This document shows positions 1-11,342 of a DNA stretch of 64,000 bases, piece after piece. Numbering within the stretch: position 1 is the stretch's first letter; each line of letters starts with the position of its first letter. The position numbers were made by a program, and so were the translations under genes. The notes beneath the pieces were generated by a model that worked only from the letters and a program-made list of their open reading frames with translations, was not told the origin of the DNA and did not search any database. The DNA is from Coccinella septempunctata (lineage: Eukaryota > Arthropoda > Insecta > Coleoptera > Coccinellidae): positions 43,078,116 to 43,142,115 of the forward strand of contig NC_058190.1 of assembly GCF_907165205.1 (NCBI RefSeq). The letters are read 5' to 3'.

Positions 1-862
1 ATGATTTTATCAGACCGTCGAATTGGGCTGAAACGGATATCTGAAGCACTGAATATTTCATACGAACGCGTTCATCATATAATTCACGTCAATTTGGACA
101 TGAGAAAAATTGCGGCAAAATGGATCCCCAAATGTTTGAATGTTGACCAGAAACGTGCAAGGGTTGAAGCATCGCGTTCGATCTGTGCTCGATTTGAAAA
201 CGATGTAGACTTCTCAAACCAAATTGTTAGACTTGGGTACATTTCTACGATCCAGAAACAAAGCAACAATCGAAGGAATGGCGACACTTTAGTTCTCCAA
301 GTCCTAAGAAGTTTCGTGTCCAAAAATCTGCTGGAAAACTTCTTGCTTCAGTTTTTTGGGATTGCCATAGAGTAATCATGATCGCTGTGGAAGTCTGGTT
401 TGCAGAGCAAGAAGAAACATTTTTTTTAAAAGGTCTAGAGACGTTGCAGGTTCGCTGTAGTAAATGTATCCAATTAAGAGGGGAATATTGTAACCAGTCC
501 GGCCCTTGCGGTCGGACCTTTCGAGAACCAGAGCGTTTGCGAGCTTCTAGAACAACCGCGATGGTACCTGAATGTTTTCGGCGCCTATATAAGCCCAGCG
601 GAGGAGTAGGTAAGTAAGTACAAGTACAGATATAGTTCACAGTGCAAGCGACTAGTGCAAATAAATATGAGTGGAAATAAATAGTTGTGACATAGTTAAG
701 TTGTGAGTTATAAGTGTATTAAGTGTAAATAAATAATTTTAATAAGTTGGACGTTTTAATTAAGCGAAGAAAACGTTACAATATGTTGAGTAATAAAATA
801 TTTTGACATTGAAATTTTGTTTGGTTCTAAAGTAGGCTAAGAATTTTTCAAATACCCTCGTA
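1..862 (+). mobile_element. mariner element, 5'-truncated by window edge, internally deleted
   Basis: The translated sequence is a mariner-family (DD34D) transposase. It starts inside the helix-turn-helix half (DRRIGLKRISEALNISYERV) and continues to about base 375. It then jumps from the region after the first catalytic Asp straight to the C-terminal AVEVWFAEQEETFFLKGLE segment near 381, so about 310 bp holding the second and third catalytic Asp are missing compared with the copy at 58,446-59,657. A small change around 230 has also lost the MDETW motif. The 3' end matches the other two copies and finishes in CCCTCG plus TA at 861-862. A solo LTR (489-780) interrupts it. It cannot encode an active enzyme. 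Confidence 0.9.
489..780 (+). mobile_element. Solo LTR inserted in the mariner remnant
   Basis: This 292-bp block begins TGTAAC and ends GTTACA (TG...CA with short inverted ends) and is flanked by the 4-bp duplication ATAT (485-488 and 781-784). Removing the block and one ATAT restores the mariner 3' end as seen at 59,57x (GAATATGTTGAG), so the insertion borders are exact. Inside are a TATA-like CTATATAAG near 587-595 and AATAAA-type signals around 659-735, as expected of an LTR promoter and poly(A) region. Four-bp duplications fit several Ty3/gypsy lineages, but the family is not identifiable from the LTR alone. No internal retroviral genes remain; recombination between two LTRs is the usual cause. 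Confidence 0.85.
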
Positions 863-1629
863 TTGCAAAACAAGAGTTGATCGTAAGAACTTAAATCAAT
901 AACTGATCCGAAATTTTTAGAAAAGCAAACGTTAAGAACTTGCCTGGGACTGAAAATTCAGATCTAATAGAGAAAACTTTCGATGTCTCATAAAGTAACA
1001 TTTGGTGGACAAGAATCGGCAACTTTTAAAGCGGTCACAAAATATCTGAACTTTGGTGGAGCAGTATACAAGGAGTACACTCCATGGAATTTCCCACCTA
1101 TCATGATCGGCGTGCTAGAGAGCCTGTTTTCAAAACACAAGCAGTTATCGATAATATATCGAAGATGAAACACCACTTATCACGAAATCTCTTGCATCTT
1201 TTTATAAAATTGGATCGCGTGTTTCGAGAACATCCATCACAGGCGGTAGTACACGTAAGTCATCACCTGGACCAAATTCCGAAATCAAACGGAGCAGGAG
1301 GTTGAGTGCAACTCTTGGAGCGCATCCTCTCGATGCTAACACAAAAAAATAATGGATTTTTAATGCAAGAAATTATGTGGGAAGGTACAAGAGAGGATTG
1401 GATATTCGCGGACGTGAGTGGTTTTATCAAAATTGCTTAATGGACCGCGCTTGCGATGATGAATTAACGGTGCTTACTGGAAAATTCTGATGATTTGTTG
1501 AAATGTATTCCGAAATTAAACCATTAATATGGTTTGGGGAATCCAGGGGCGTATTCTTTGGCCAATATGGCTGAAAATGGTAGCAATGCGTTAATTTGGA
1601 GAAATTGAATTTGCATATAATCAAAAAGT
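863..1629. other. Unassigned intergenic stretch
   Basis: No recognisable gene. An open stretch at 983-1,168 (+) and the following 130 bp could be decayed coding sequence, but I do not recognise it and it has no splice or domain support. Confidence 0.4.
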
Positions 1630-2507
1630 GACACTTCGGGGTAACTGAGCGCAGTGGGTAAGTGTGCGCAGTGCGTATATCTCGACTACGCAATGTATGA
1701 AAGAGGGGTTCATTTGGGTGAAGCAAGGGCGCAGAATCGCCATATTAGTTCTTCATAGGAGTGCGCTGTGCCACGTTTCTTCAACTTTTTATTTGCAATC
1801 AATCAAATTCATTAGTTTTCTTGTTAATTTTCAGCATCTCTGCACATTCTGCCAGGTCCAATTTCCGAGTCCCTCAGTGTTAAACAATATTTTATTCGAT
1901 CATGGGCATATTAATCTAAATATATAATGAAAAAATTTAGGTTCTCTCAGCTGCTCAACTCTATAAGAACGTCAATTCAAATTTTGGCTTACTGGGGAAA
2001 GTGTGCGCGGGTAAGTGTGCGCATAGATTCATTATATGGGCATTAGTTCAGTGAGGAATAAATTATGACATTGTTGATTTTCTTGGTTAAGACTCGATCA
2101 ATATTGTCCTATTTGTTCAGAAAAATATGAAGAGCCACCAACAGGGAAATGTATCAAGTGTTGTGTTCACCAAGAATTGTGGCACGAACAATAATGCACT
2201 GCTTGTAAAAAGGCGCTGCTGTATTGACAATAAACAGCATTTCTCTAATATTGTAACATTTTGATGACATTATTTTGTAATTTGTTTTGATTGTGTGGTT
2301 CACTAATCACTGCGTTCACTTACCCCGTGAGGGTGCGCACACTTACCCGCAATGCGGGGCATGTGACGCACTCCGACTTTCTCTATTAAATCTTTTTTTG
2401 CGGAAAGAAAACGTTTTTGTTTTTTTGCTTTTTGATGTTTTCTTATAGATTGGAAAATTCTCTATCTTATGAATATGTTTTAATTTTCCTAGCTTCAACA
2501 TTTGCAA
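1630..2507 (+). mobile_element. pogo-like DNA transposon remnant, copy A
   Basis: The left end (near 1,633) reads CGGGGTAACTGAGCGCAG, followed by the subterminal motif GGGTAAGTGTGCGCA. This motif recurs inside the element (about 2,010 and, inverted, about 2,335). At about 2,099-2,190 a short frame encodes CPICSEKYEEPP, then CIKCC, then WHEQ: a cysteine/histidine zinc-binding tail like those at the C terminus of pogo/jerky-type DDE transposases. A stop codon separates it from a last CTAC pair. The element matches 29,013-29,802 in opposite orientation and lacks the right terminal ~55 bp, where another repeat begins. The superfamily assignment is inference from the tail and the TA-flanked sister copy. 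Confidence 0.6.
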
Positions 2508-3062
2508 AAGTGACGCAGGGTCCCAGCACTCCTTTGAAAATGCAAAAAAAACGTTAAAATGTTACTTGTACATATTCGAGCGTATCAGATTTTCATACAG
2601 ATAGTTAATCTGACAACAATTAAGGGTAGTTTTCTTAATCTGACAGTTCGAAGATGAAAACAAGGCTTTTTTTTTAAATATCTCCTTTCCTGTACCTCTA
2701 ACCCTTTCGGTGTTCATTATAAAAGTTGTAGATAATAGAATTCTATACAACTTTTGTCTGAAGCAATTTCACATATTCTTAACCATTTCCGTGTTAGAGG
2801 GCGAGGAGCTCAGCCACACATGCGAAAAGCCAAGGTCAATGTAGAAATCCAGTCTAATGTACATTCATCGCCATATATCTCGAAAACGTTCCAACGTAGA
2901 AAAAACTGCTTCGGACATAATTTTTACAAAATGTTATGCCCTACAACTTTTATAATGAATGCGAAAACAATTTGAAGCCCAGGAGAGGAGATAATTCAAA
3001 AAAACGGATTTTTGTGACCTTTATGGCCAGTTTTTATTGTTTCGGCAAAATGGAATAGATCT
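2508..3062 (+). repeat. Dispersed repeat family 2, copy 1
   Basis: This stretch is homologous to 26,196-26,755. Both share GTTGTAGATAATA, ATTCTATACAACTTTTGTCT, CCAGTCTAATGTACATTCAT, a TATCTC(G/A)AAAACGTT block, and a final ATGGCCA(G/A)TTTTATTG-like stretch, in the same order. There is no coding potential. It abuts pogo-like copy A, whose right end is missing, so it probably replaced or truncated that end. The class is unknown; it looks like a non-autonomous element. Confidence 0.7.
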
Positions 3063-5780
3063 CTGCTTGTCACATTGTCTGGTCAGAAGTATGCGTCTAC
3101 CTATTCGTTGTGATGTGTTGCATAGATATTGATATACAGAAAGTCTTACTTATTTTGGCCAGGAGTTTACCCTCACAACTTTTTATAACGGTTTTGATGA
3201 AGTTTCGAGGAAGGAGGAAAATTATTCCTATGGTTCATTCGAATTACAAATCGATAAAAGCATTCTTTAAAATAAACTGTGAAGACATAATGGCTAAAAG
3301 ATTATTTATTTATATTAGTCTGTGGGAAGTTTATTGGTGTAGTTTCTGTACTTTATGACATGTTATGTAAATGACTGAGATTTATAACTATTTGCAATTC
3401 ACGGATAGCGCTGGACGAATCGGTTGATGTTTATTTTTTGGCAGTCCCCTTCACACTACATGGAAATGCCTTGAATTCAGCATTTCAAGGAAAGCTTTTC
3501 TTATACGGAGTGTCACTGAATATATTGTATTCTCAAGGAGCTGGTTCTTAAAATTCATATGAACCGAAAACGCTGTGTTGAAATTTAGCGATTCCTTTTC
3601 CATTTTGTTTGCATAGTTCCTGTTCCTGTATTTCACATAAATTGTGAATAAACTTTCTGCATTCACTCATTTTCCAAACATTTTTCAAACAAAACGAAAA
3701 ATTCATTTTGTAAGCTCACCACCATAAAGTTCAGAAAGAAAAATGAAAATAAATATTTTCTCTCAATTCGACGTAAGCATATATTTCAAACTGTAGTTGA
3801 TTATCTCAAAAATTACAGTTAAGAGGTGAAAATTTTTGAAATTTTCAGATGAATTCTTGAGAGAAAAGAATAGGCGTGGGTAATTAATGTAAACTAATCA
3901 ATGGGGGAGTTAGCTGATGGGACGTATCAGGAAAACTAAGCTTTTTTATAAGGAATAATGAATAATAATGCATAGGTATGTTATTTCTCATATAATTACC
4001 TTTTTATAGTATTTATTTCATAATGAACGCTTTCAAACAATTAGATTACTGCCCGTTTTAATAAGCTGAACACATTCATGAAACGTATTAATGCTTCAAT
4101 GTAAGAGAATTCGAATCAAAGTATGTTAGACTTCAATAAAAAAATCCTGCAATCAAGAACTACTTAATTAGTCAGCTAGATCGCCAAGAACCTATGCCGA
4201 ATCATAAAACCTTCAAGATATCAGACGATCTATCCAAGTAAATCTAAATTTTTCTTTTCGAATGGGGAATATCTCAACCGCAGCGTTTCTATGAAGACAT
4301 TTGAGAAAAGTTTATCGCATAGGGAATTAACGTAATGGAGCGTTTAATCGAAATCTGGTTAATAAATTTTAATCAGACGAAGTTGATAATGATCATTTAA
4401 CGCTGAAGAATAACGTTTATACAATTCGTTCGTAATCTCAGTATCATAATCCGCTATTTTTGTCATGGTTGCTTGGTTCAGTGAAACGTTATGAGGATTA
4501 TCGTCGTTAACTATAATAAGTATACGAATATACAAGAGGAGCTATTTAATACCTTATGCATTCGAGAGAGAATCCCAAAGATGTACCTGATTCTTCATCA
4601 ACAAGTCAAAAGTAAGGAATTCAATTTTTCGAGAAAAATTTTTGTTCTGGTTTTCGAAGTATTATTGAGTTGCATCAAGTCTGATGTATAGTCATACAAA
4701 CGCAAATACTGTTGTACCCTGAAATGGATTTTCTCTTGCTAGTCTTGCTTGATCGTAATTGGATATGATGAGGTGTTGATACATATAAGACTGTGGCGCA
4801 TCATTAATATGGTTACAATAAATAACAGTTATATCCTTCAATTCTAAAGGTTCCCTGATAAGAGTGTTTATATTTCCAACAAGTATAATAAATCTGCTGA
4901 TTCATCTATTCACCTCTAGCATTAATTGGGCCAGAACTCAAACTCGAGCCTATTCAGTGAGAAACACTTCTCGGCATTTTAGTTATCTTTCGAGCCTTCA
5001 TTGTATATGGCGATTTGTGTAATAAATTTTATTGTTGAGTTGAGCTGACAATAAATAAATCTCACATTCTGTGAATGTTCTCTACCCTGACATTACTATA
5101 ATTGTATAATTACGAATTACCCGCTTTCTGTACAATAGTTTTTACAATTGCTAACGAGCTTGGAATTTCAATGTAGATGTTGAAAATTCCCTGAATTCTG
5201 CTTACGGTATGAGCAAGATCTGAATTAGGAGGAAAAGATATATAAGGATGGGTTGAAAACTTTGTTGGGCGTAGGGTGTTTCACAAGCGACATCCAAGTC
5301 ATAGCATAGGCACCAGAATTTCCATAAGCATGTGCGTAGTCGCAGTTTTATTCTTTCTCGGGCGTGCTTTTTGACAGTTATATGTCATCAAGAAAATCAA
5401 CTTTGAATTGAAGCCAAAACAGTTTTTCATATTGATATTTTATAGGGGGAGCGAGAAGGCTTTCCAAATTTTTTTTGAAGGTGTTCTATGATTGAAAGGG
5501 GTAGAAAAAGCCACCTCTAAACCTTGTTTCGCAAGAATTATATTATATATATATTTATATTTTGCAAAGAAAAAGTTATTTTGGATAGCTTTATTTATTC
5601 CGAATATGGTCTCTTGTAATTTTTTGCTTAAATTCACAGTTTTTGAGAAAAAAAATTGAAATTGTTCGTTCAGTTATTATATATTTAATATTTGTACCAG
5701 TTTAAAAAAAAATGTCAACTTGACATCCGTTAAATGAAAAAATTTAAGGTCGAAAATAATTCCAGTCTCTACGAAAACGA
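3063..5780. other. Intergenic, nothing recognised
   Basis: AT-rich sequence with only short random open frames. I see no protein similarity, RNA gene or clear repeat structure on either strand. Confidence 0.5.
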
Positions 5781-6593
5781 CGTACAAACGAAAAGGGGAG
5801 ATTCCTTAAGTGAGTTTAAGAAAAAAAAGTCCCATAAACATGGGGTCGCAAACGTTTTGTTTTCGAGATACAGAGTGTTGAAGTTTGAATTCTTTTCAAG
5901 TTTTTTTCTCATAGTATCTACACTTCACAAGATATTCAACTGAAATTTGGCATAGATATTACATTTTAGAGTTCTCACCACGCGACATGGCAATTTCGAT
6001 AGAAGATCTACTGGGTGATATTTTTTCTGGAACACTGCCACCTATTCTGAACTTTTTTTTGGTGAGCAACTGTTAATTTGAAAAAATGTGAAAAGAAGCT
6101 TTGTTCTTATACTAAACTTTTCGGTCTCTTGTAGTTTTGACGTATCTACCAACGATTCCGAGAAAAAAAATTTTGAACGATTCTCTCGAAATCCTCGTGA
6201 AAATGCAAAATTTTTTTTCTCGAAATCGTTGGTAGATACGACAAAACTACAAGACACCGGAAAGTTTAGTATAAGAACAAAGCTTCTTTTTACATTTTTT
6301 CAAATTAACAGTTGCTCACCAAAAAAAAGTTCTGCAGAAGAACAGGTGGCAGTGTATCACCCTGTAGATCTTCTATCGAAATTGTCAGGTCACGTGGTGA
6401 GAACTCTAAAATGTAATATCTATGCCAAATTTCAGTTGAATATCTTGTGAAGTGTAGATACTATGAGAAAAAACTTGAAAAAAATTCAAACTTCAACACT
6501 CTGTATCTCGAAAACGAAACGTTTGCGACCCCATGTTTATGGGACATTTTTTTCTTAAACTCACTTAAGGAATCTCCCCTTTTCGTTTGTACG
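5781..6593. repeat. Near-perfect 0.8 kb palindrome (foldback element)
   Basis: Two arms of about 390 bp are inverted copies of each other around a centre near 6,190, with a loop of about 30 bases. The left arm begins GTACAAACGAAAAGGGGAG at 5,782 and the right arm ends with its complement near 6,592. By eye the arms are roughly 95% identical; the main difference is an indel near GGGTGATA. Outside the right arm lies AGGAACACCCTGTATAT, a common insect MITE-type end, while the left arm lacks it. As single-stranded DNA or RNA this would form a very long hairpin. The near-identical short frames in the two arms are a by-product of the duplication. Confidence 0.9.
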
Positions 6594-6796
6594 TTCAATT
6601 TAGGAACACCCTGTATATATTATAAGGTGTCAAATTCGACTAGGTATCGATAGAAAATTTTTGCAATCAAAAATTCACATTCAATTCGAAATGTGGTCGA
6701 CGAAAAAATCTTGTAATCAACTCGTTTATTAATTGAGCGATTAATGATCTCGAACATTAATCGCTTTCATTAATAACCTAGTTGATTAAATAATTA

Positions 6797-6920
6797 TTTT
6801 TATGGTTTTTCAACAGCCTGTATCTCTTAAACGGTGCCGATTCGGGAAAAATGGTGAAGGAAAAAAGTGTTTCTTTTGACCTCAAGAATCTACTGTTAAC
6901 TGTACAAGTCAAAGACTCAC
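6797..6920 (+). repeat. Right-end fragment of long-TIR repeat family 3
   Basis: Matches the right ends of the elements at 17,596-18,140 and 41,008-41,665: TTTTTCAACAGCCTGTATCT, a GAAAAAATGGT block, AAGTGTTTC, GACCTCAAGAATCTA, then CAAGTCAAAGACTCAC. Only the terminal ~120 bp is present. Confidence 0.7.
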
Positions 6921-8397
6921 AAAAAAAACGAGACATTTTCACCGGCAAATGTTCGAGATGCGACCCTGCCCGCAAAACGCAATATTTAATCACGAATTAA
7001 TATATGTCACCGTGGTCGCGGTACCCGACTTTCTGGCCGATATCGGCACAATTTCGGTCCATCATTAAAAATAATAAGCCAATTAGCAGGAATAACAACA
7101 AGCAGAGAGCGAGCAGGACCCTCCTACACGGATCTCTGTGTACGTACCAAAAACGCCGCCCGAGTTATTCGCAGTCGTTAAGAAAAGAACGTAACGGGCA
7201 CGGCTCTAATTAAACTTTCTTGTTGTTAGCGTTGGAAAATTCGACCCTGATTAATCGTGATATAAAGTGTAGGAGTTATGCGGCTCGAATTAGTGCGAAT
7301 AAGTATAATTGTCACTTTTTATCTTAATTTCGGTCGTGCATTTCGAATTTATGGAATTGCCGGACTCGCCGTCCTATTCTGGCGTTATTTCTTCGACCGT
7401 TGTAACGTTTCCTTCGATTTCTGTTCGATTATTATCTGTCGGTGACAAAGAACGTTCGGGAAAGGATCCTCAGGGAGAAGGGAATGTGAAATAATTGGTT
7501 GTAACAAACCACCAACCATAATTCATTTTCATTATACAGAATGGGCCAAATTCGTTGTCTACTGAAGGGATCTCGAGAACTATAGCAGCTATACTCCATT
7601 CAAATTTATTTTAGCAGTCGGTTGGCCATGAAATAATTTTCTCAAGTTTTAGTAACTAGAACGGAGTAAGGTTGGCATCCGCTCATTCAAATAGTTATAC
7701 CCTGATATTCTAAAATCCACAATACGTCAGACGCTAGCGAAAATATTCAATGTAATAGAATTCATATAATGTTTCATCTGAATCTAAACGACTTATATTT
7801 CAGCTGAATATTTCCACAATCAGAAAGATGGTAAATGAAGAAGATGACAAAGAATTTCCTGCTATTGGGAGACCCAAAAAAGTGGTGGCATTTGAGTATT
7901 TTATATTTGAGGGAATTAATGCGAAAAGTTTACTACAGCGTTTTCGATGAATGTCATCGTGGAATAAGTTCCCGAAAATTGATTTTTCTATTTTTCATTT
8001 GACTTGCCCTATACATTGTAAATGTCTTAAGCTACCAATAAATACCTAATTATTATTATTATATCAATGTATTAGGATGAACAGCCACAAATACGCGCCA
8101 GTTGTCCTGTTAATTGTTTATTCATGTGAAATTTTGTTTGAAGATCTTGACTTGAAACTTCCTTCAATTCCTTTTACTTATATTGATGCAAGATGATTTT
8201 TGTTGGAGAATTTAACATTCTTGTAATTATCTGTTAATTCCTTCGAGAGATGCTCATTCCCAACCACTGCATCATATGCATTTCATCTTCGGGTTAATAT
8301 TTTTGAAATCTACAACTGATGTAACGTATTCAAATTTAAGCCACAGAAGATAACGAACATTAACTCTCCTCAAGCTAGTGCACATCATGATATTATA
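6921..8397. other. Intergenic, with a more GC-rich island at 6,990-7,480
   Basis: 6,990-7,480 is visibly richer in G+C and CpG than its surroundings, has no open frame with family similarity, and contains the perfect 12-bp palindrome GCCGATATCGGC (7,036-7,047) plus several TAATTA/CAATTA-type sites. It could be an enhancer or a neglected exon; nothing decides it. A ~45-bp fragment at 7,594-7,640 matches repeat family 4. The rest is featureless. Confidence 0.35.
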
Positions 8398-8690
8398 CTG
8401 ATCTCTTGTATTTTCCATGCAAATAACTGGATTCGGTATGCCTTCAATCAGTTTGTATGAACTTAAATTATGTTCGTCACATATTTCCCGAAGAGATTCG
8501 ACATTATGATAAAATACGTAATAATAGAAACTTTTACGTAAAACGGGCAACATAGCGTTGATTTAAAATCCAAAAATGTTTTGACAAGCGTCATAACCTC
8601 ATATTTTCGTGCTATACAAAGTGAAATTTTACAAATTTCCATGGCCCACCGAGTGCTAAAATAGAAGTGAATGGAGTATAAAGGAAAACG
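8398..8690 (-). repeat. Dispersed repeat family 4, copy 1
   Basis: Inverted relative to 30,390-30,665. Shared blocks include GATCTCTTGTATTTTCCATG, CGACATTATGATAAAATACG, TTTTGACAAGCGTCATAAC, and the CACTCGGTGGGCCAT / CACTCGGTTTGCCAT end. There is no coding evidence; open frames across it are not conserved between the two copies. Confidence 0.7.
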
Positions 8691-9058
8691 GATGACACAT
8701 TCTCGAGCTCTTTTTTCCTTACTATTCCAAATCTGGAAACACATCCAGCCTAAGGGTCACAGATTTTGAGTTATGAACGAAAATTGAGAAATTGTCATTT
8801 TTAATGAAGCTGAATAACTCGCTTATTTGAACTTGTACTCGAAATCCGTTGGTACATTCTACAGGCACTTTTTTATGAGGAATTCGAATATGATATTAAG
8901 AAATTTTTTGATCCAGTCATTTTCGAGATACGACAGGGATTTCTGATTTTTCAAATGTAAACTATAGTTGAAAGTTGTTTCACCTTGCTGAAATTTTTTT
9001 GCTGATTTCAAAAATGTATCACATGTTGCTATTCACATGAATGTTACACGAGAAAAAA
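8691..9058. other. Unassigned, repeat-like
   Basis: No gene. The style (TTTTCGAGATACGACAGGG and similar) recalls dispersed non-autonomous repeats, but no second copy is visible in this window. Confidence 0.35.
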
Positions 9059-9660
9059 TTCAGTACTTTTCCCTGCTTTTCAATTCTCTGTTGATTTATA
9101 AGTAGGCTGGGTTACCATAGCAACCGTTGAATATGCATTATATTTTGTGAACCTGAGGATCTATGATTGAAATCACGGATTGCTGAATAAATATTTCGAT
9201 GATTAATTTGCCATCGTTTGTTCTCGCGATGTTTGGCAGGCTTATCTTATGATGGTCCACAATTCGAACACTATCGTTGACAGAAGTACCTATTTTTCAT
9301 CATCTTACTTCTTACTTCTGTAAAAATTATAATTATAGATGGCTATCGTATTTTATTTATAATATTACTGACTCTTGAAGTTTCTTTCATAAATAGAAAA
9401 ACGATAATTGATTAAATTTTCTTCTTTAATAATCAGACGATTATAATTATCTTTCACTCTCTTTAAAAGGATATCGATCTCGATATCGATACATAAAAGA
9501 AATAATTATTCGTCAGTCGGTGATTCTTCCTATCGCTGAAGGTTGAGTTCACATAGGAATGATGAGTTCACGAATGATAATGCTTTTTCAACGGTCGCTA
9601 TGGTTACGCCAGCCTACTGAAAATTCAACAATGAATCGAAAAGCAGGGAAATGTATTGAA
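9059..9660. mobile_element. 0.6 kb inverted-repeat element at the array border
   Basis: Terminal inverted repeats of about 80 bp are visible. The left runs from TTCAGTACTTTTCCCTGC through AGTAGGCTGGGTTACCATAG. The right (about 9,580-9,660) is its imperfect complement, ending GCAGGGAAATGTATTGAA. There is no coding capacity. Its right end coincides with the first base of the peptide array unit (CGTTCCATAAAC at 9,661), so it marks or created the array's left border. No clear target duplication is visible, so the superfamily is open. Confidence 0.7.
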
Positions 9661-9775
9661 CGTTCCATAAACATAAAAACTATTCTATCAATTATTGAAT
9701 GTTAATTTTAACGATTTCATTACGATCCTGGCACATCAAATAATGATTAGAATGAAATTGAAAACGCTTTGAATG

Positions 9776-9793
9776 TATTTAAGGAACTTTTCC
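9776..9793 (+). promoter_or_regulatory. TATA-like box and GGAACTTTTCC site, peptide gene 1
   Basis: TATTTAAG (9,776-9,783) overlaps GGAACTTTTCC (9,783-9,793), 42 bp before the start codon. The block is identical before all three genes. The second motif resembles a NF-kB/Rel half-site pair, which would hint at immune induction, but this is inference from the motif only. Confidence 0.4.
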
Positions 9794-9817
9794 GAATGAG
9801 TTTATTCGTTAATAGAC

Positions 9818-10503
9818 ATGGAACTGAAACAGATAGCATACCTTATCTTCGCACTCATTGCAACGTAAGTTATTATATCCTTTATTTTTAATATATTGCC
9901 ATTATTGTCGAATATGAATAAACGAAGTTTTTAAGAAGAATCTCTCTAGGAAATTGTACATTATAAAAACAAATTTCAGAAATTCTTTTTTTGAATTTCA
10001 CTGTTGTAGAAATTGAAATCATTTGAGGTTATCGATAACTATGTGATAATTTGAGGAACAATACACAATTCTTAATTAGCTGAGGATGGTCCTAAATATG
10101 TTCTATAGATATGAATAAGTTATCGTGGTGTAAGATTTGGAACATTCATTTCGATGGGTATGGAATTATGTGTAGGTTTTTTATTATTAGCTAGAAATGC
10201 TCTCAGTTCTTCGAGAAAAATTTAGTTATATGCGTACGAACATAGTTTTCTATTCTTGGGTATTAAAATTCGATCTAATCTGTACCTTTGAGTATTAAGG
10301 TTAATACACGATATCTGCATTAAAAAAAATGAGATAATATTTCCATTCCAACAAAGTTATCGTTTTTTCGTAACAATTTATTTTCTTAGAGGCATGAATT
10401 CATTTCCTTCATTTTCAGAAAGTATTATTATCAAGAAGGACCGTATACTATCATGGAGGATGATTTAATGGAACCACACATAGTGGACCCCCCATATGTT
10501 TGA
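9818..10503 (+). CDS. Short secreted peptide, array copy 1 (two exons)
   Basis: Exon 1 is 9,818-9,864 (47 nt), donor GTAAGT. The intron is 554 bp, acceptor CATTTTCAG. Exon 2 is 10,419-10,503, ending TGA. The 43-residue product has a 16-residue hydrophobic leader (MELKQIAYLIFALIAT) fitting a signal peptide, then a 27-residue mature part that begins KYYYQEGPYT, has an acidic EDD centre and ends PPYV. It has no cysteine and no known domain. The start is the first ATG giving a leader, and it is conserved in three copies. Tandem AATAAA signals lie at 10,585-10,594. The gene model is supported by identical splice sites in the three paralogues and by the reading frame closing at the same PYV-stop. 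Function unknown; defence, reproductive or venom-like peptides are possible. Confidence 0.72.
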
Positions 10504-10739
10504 TCGCTCGTGTGCAATCCATGTAATGCCGCTCTATAAATACTTATGCTGAGTTTTGTCAAAAGAGGGCTCATTATGATGGAAAATAAATAAAAATTTA
10601 TTGAAGATGAAATATTTATTTTAGTATTTCTGTATTTTCTGCAACCCATATTTCGCGAAAGAATCAAGACATGGATAAAAACTGTTAATCCGTAACTCAA
10701 CTTAGAAACTAAGGTTTCGCAGAGATAGGTACTTCCGTG

Positions 10740-11342
10740 ATTTTGGGTCCAAAAAATGTCGCTGTCGTAGGTATTGATAGCTTTTATCAAATTCTTGCTG
10801 TTAAGGCCAGATATCATTATCCTTCTCAAGCTTCGGGTGAACTCCTCCGTTAATTCTTTCTTCACCTGGCTCTGATTGATTTTTCTTGCCTGTTTTATGC
10901 CCAGATCTTGTATGTGTCTCCTTCCTTTAATGCTTCAATTTCTGCACCTTCCTTGAGTTTGAACGTACCATCTTCTATTCTCCCTCTGGTTATATTCAGC
11001 AGTCGACATTTTTCTAGTCAAACTTCATTTTGATGTCTTCCGAGAATCCTTCCACCATTTTCAGCATCAGTTGCATTTGTTTTTTGGTAGATGCGAAAAG
11101 TTTCAAATCGTTCATGTAAAGGAGATGATTCAGTCTCATCGTAGTTCTACTGGCGCTTTTGATGGCAAATCCGTAGTCCGTAGAATTCAATCTATGAGAC
11201 AAGTGATTTAGGGCTATGCAGAACCATAGAGGGTTCAGCGAATCTCCTTGGAAAATTCCGCTTCTTATTGGAATAGGTCCTATTGTAATGGAGCCATCCG
11301 CTGCTTTCATTTGAAGACTAGTACGCCAGGTTACAATGTTTT
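10740..11342 (-). pseudogene. Non-LTR reverse transcriptase fragment, unit 1
   Basis: The minus strand reads as the RT core of a non-LTR retrotransposon: PIPIRSGIFQGDSLNPLWFC, then LNHLSHRLNSTDYGF, LLYMNDLKLFAS and VEGFSEDIKMKFD, followed out of frame by KKELTEEFTRSLRRIM and SGLNSKNLIKAINTY. The catalytic box is YMND instead of YMDD, and the frame is broken between the two blocks, so it is dead. It lacks the 5' half, the endonuclease and most of the 3' end. About 360 bp present in unit 2 is deleted here. The GIFQGDSL...LNPLS style is shared by an R2/R4-like group, but I cannot fix the clade. Confidence 0.8.

Noticed and set aside
6042..6450. Two overlapping frames with nearly the same protein on opposite strands
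   Set aside because: They are mirror images produced by the palindrome, not a gene pair.
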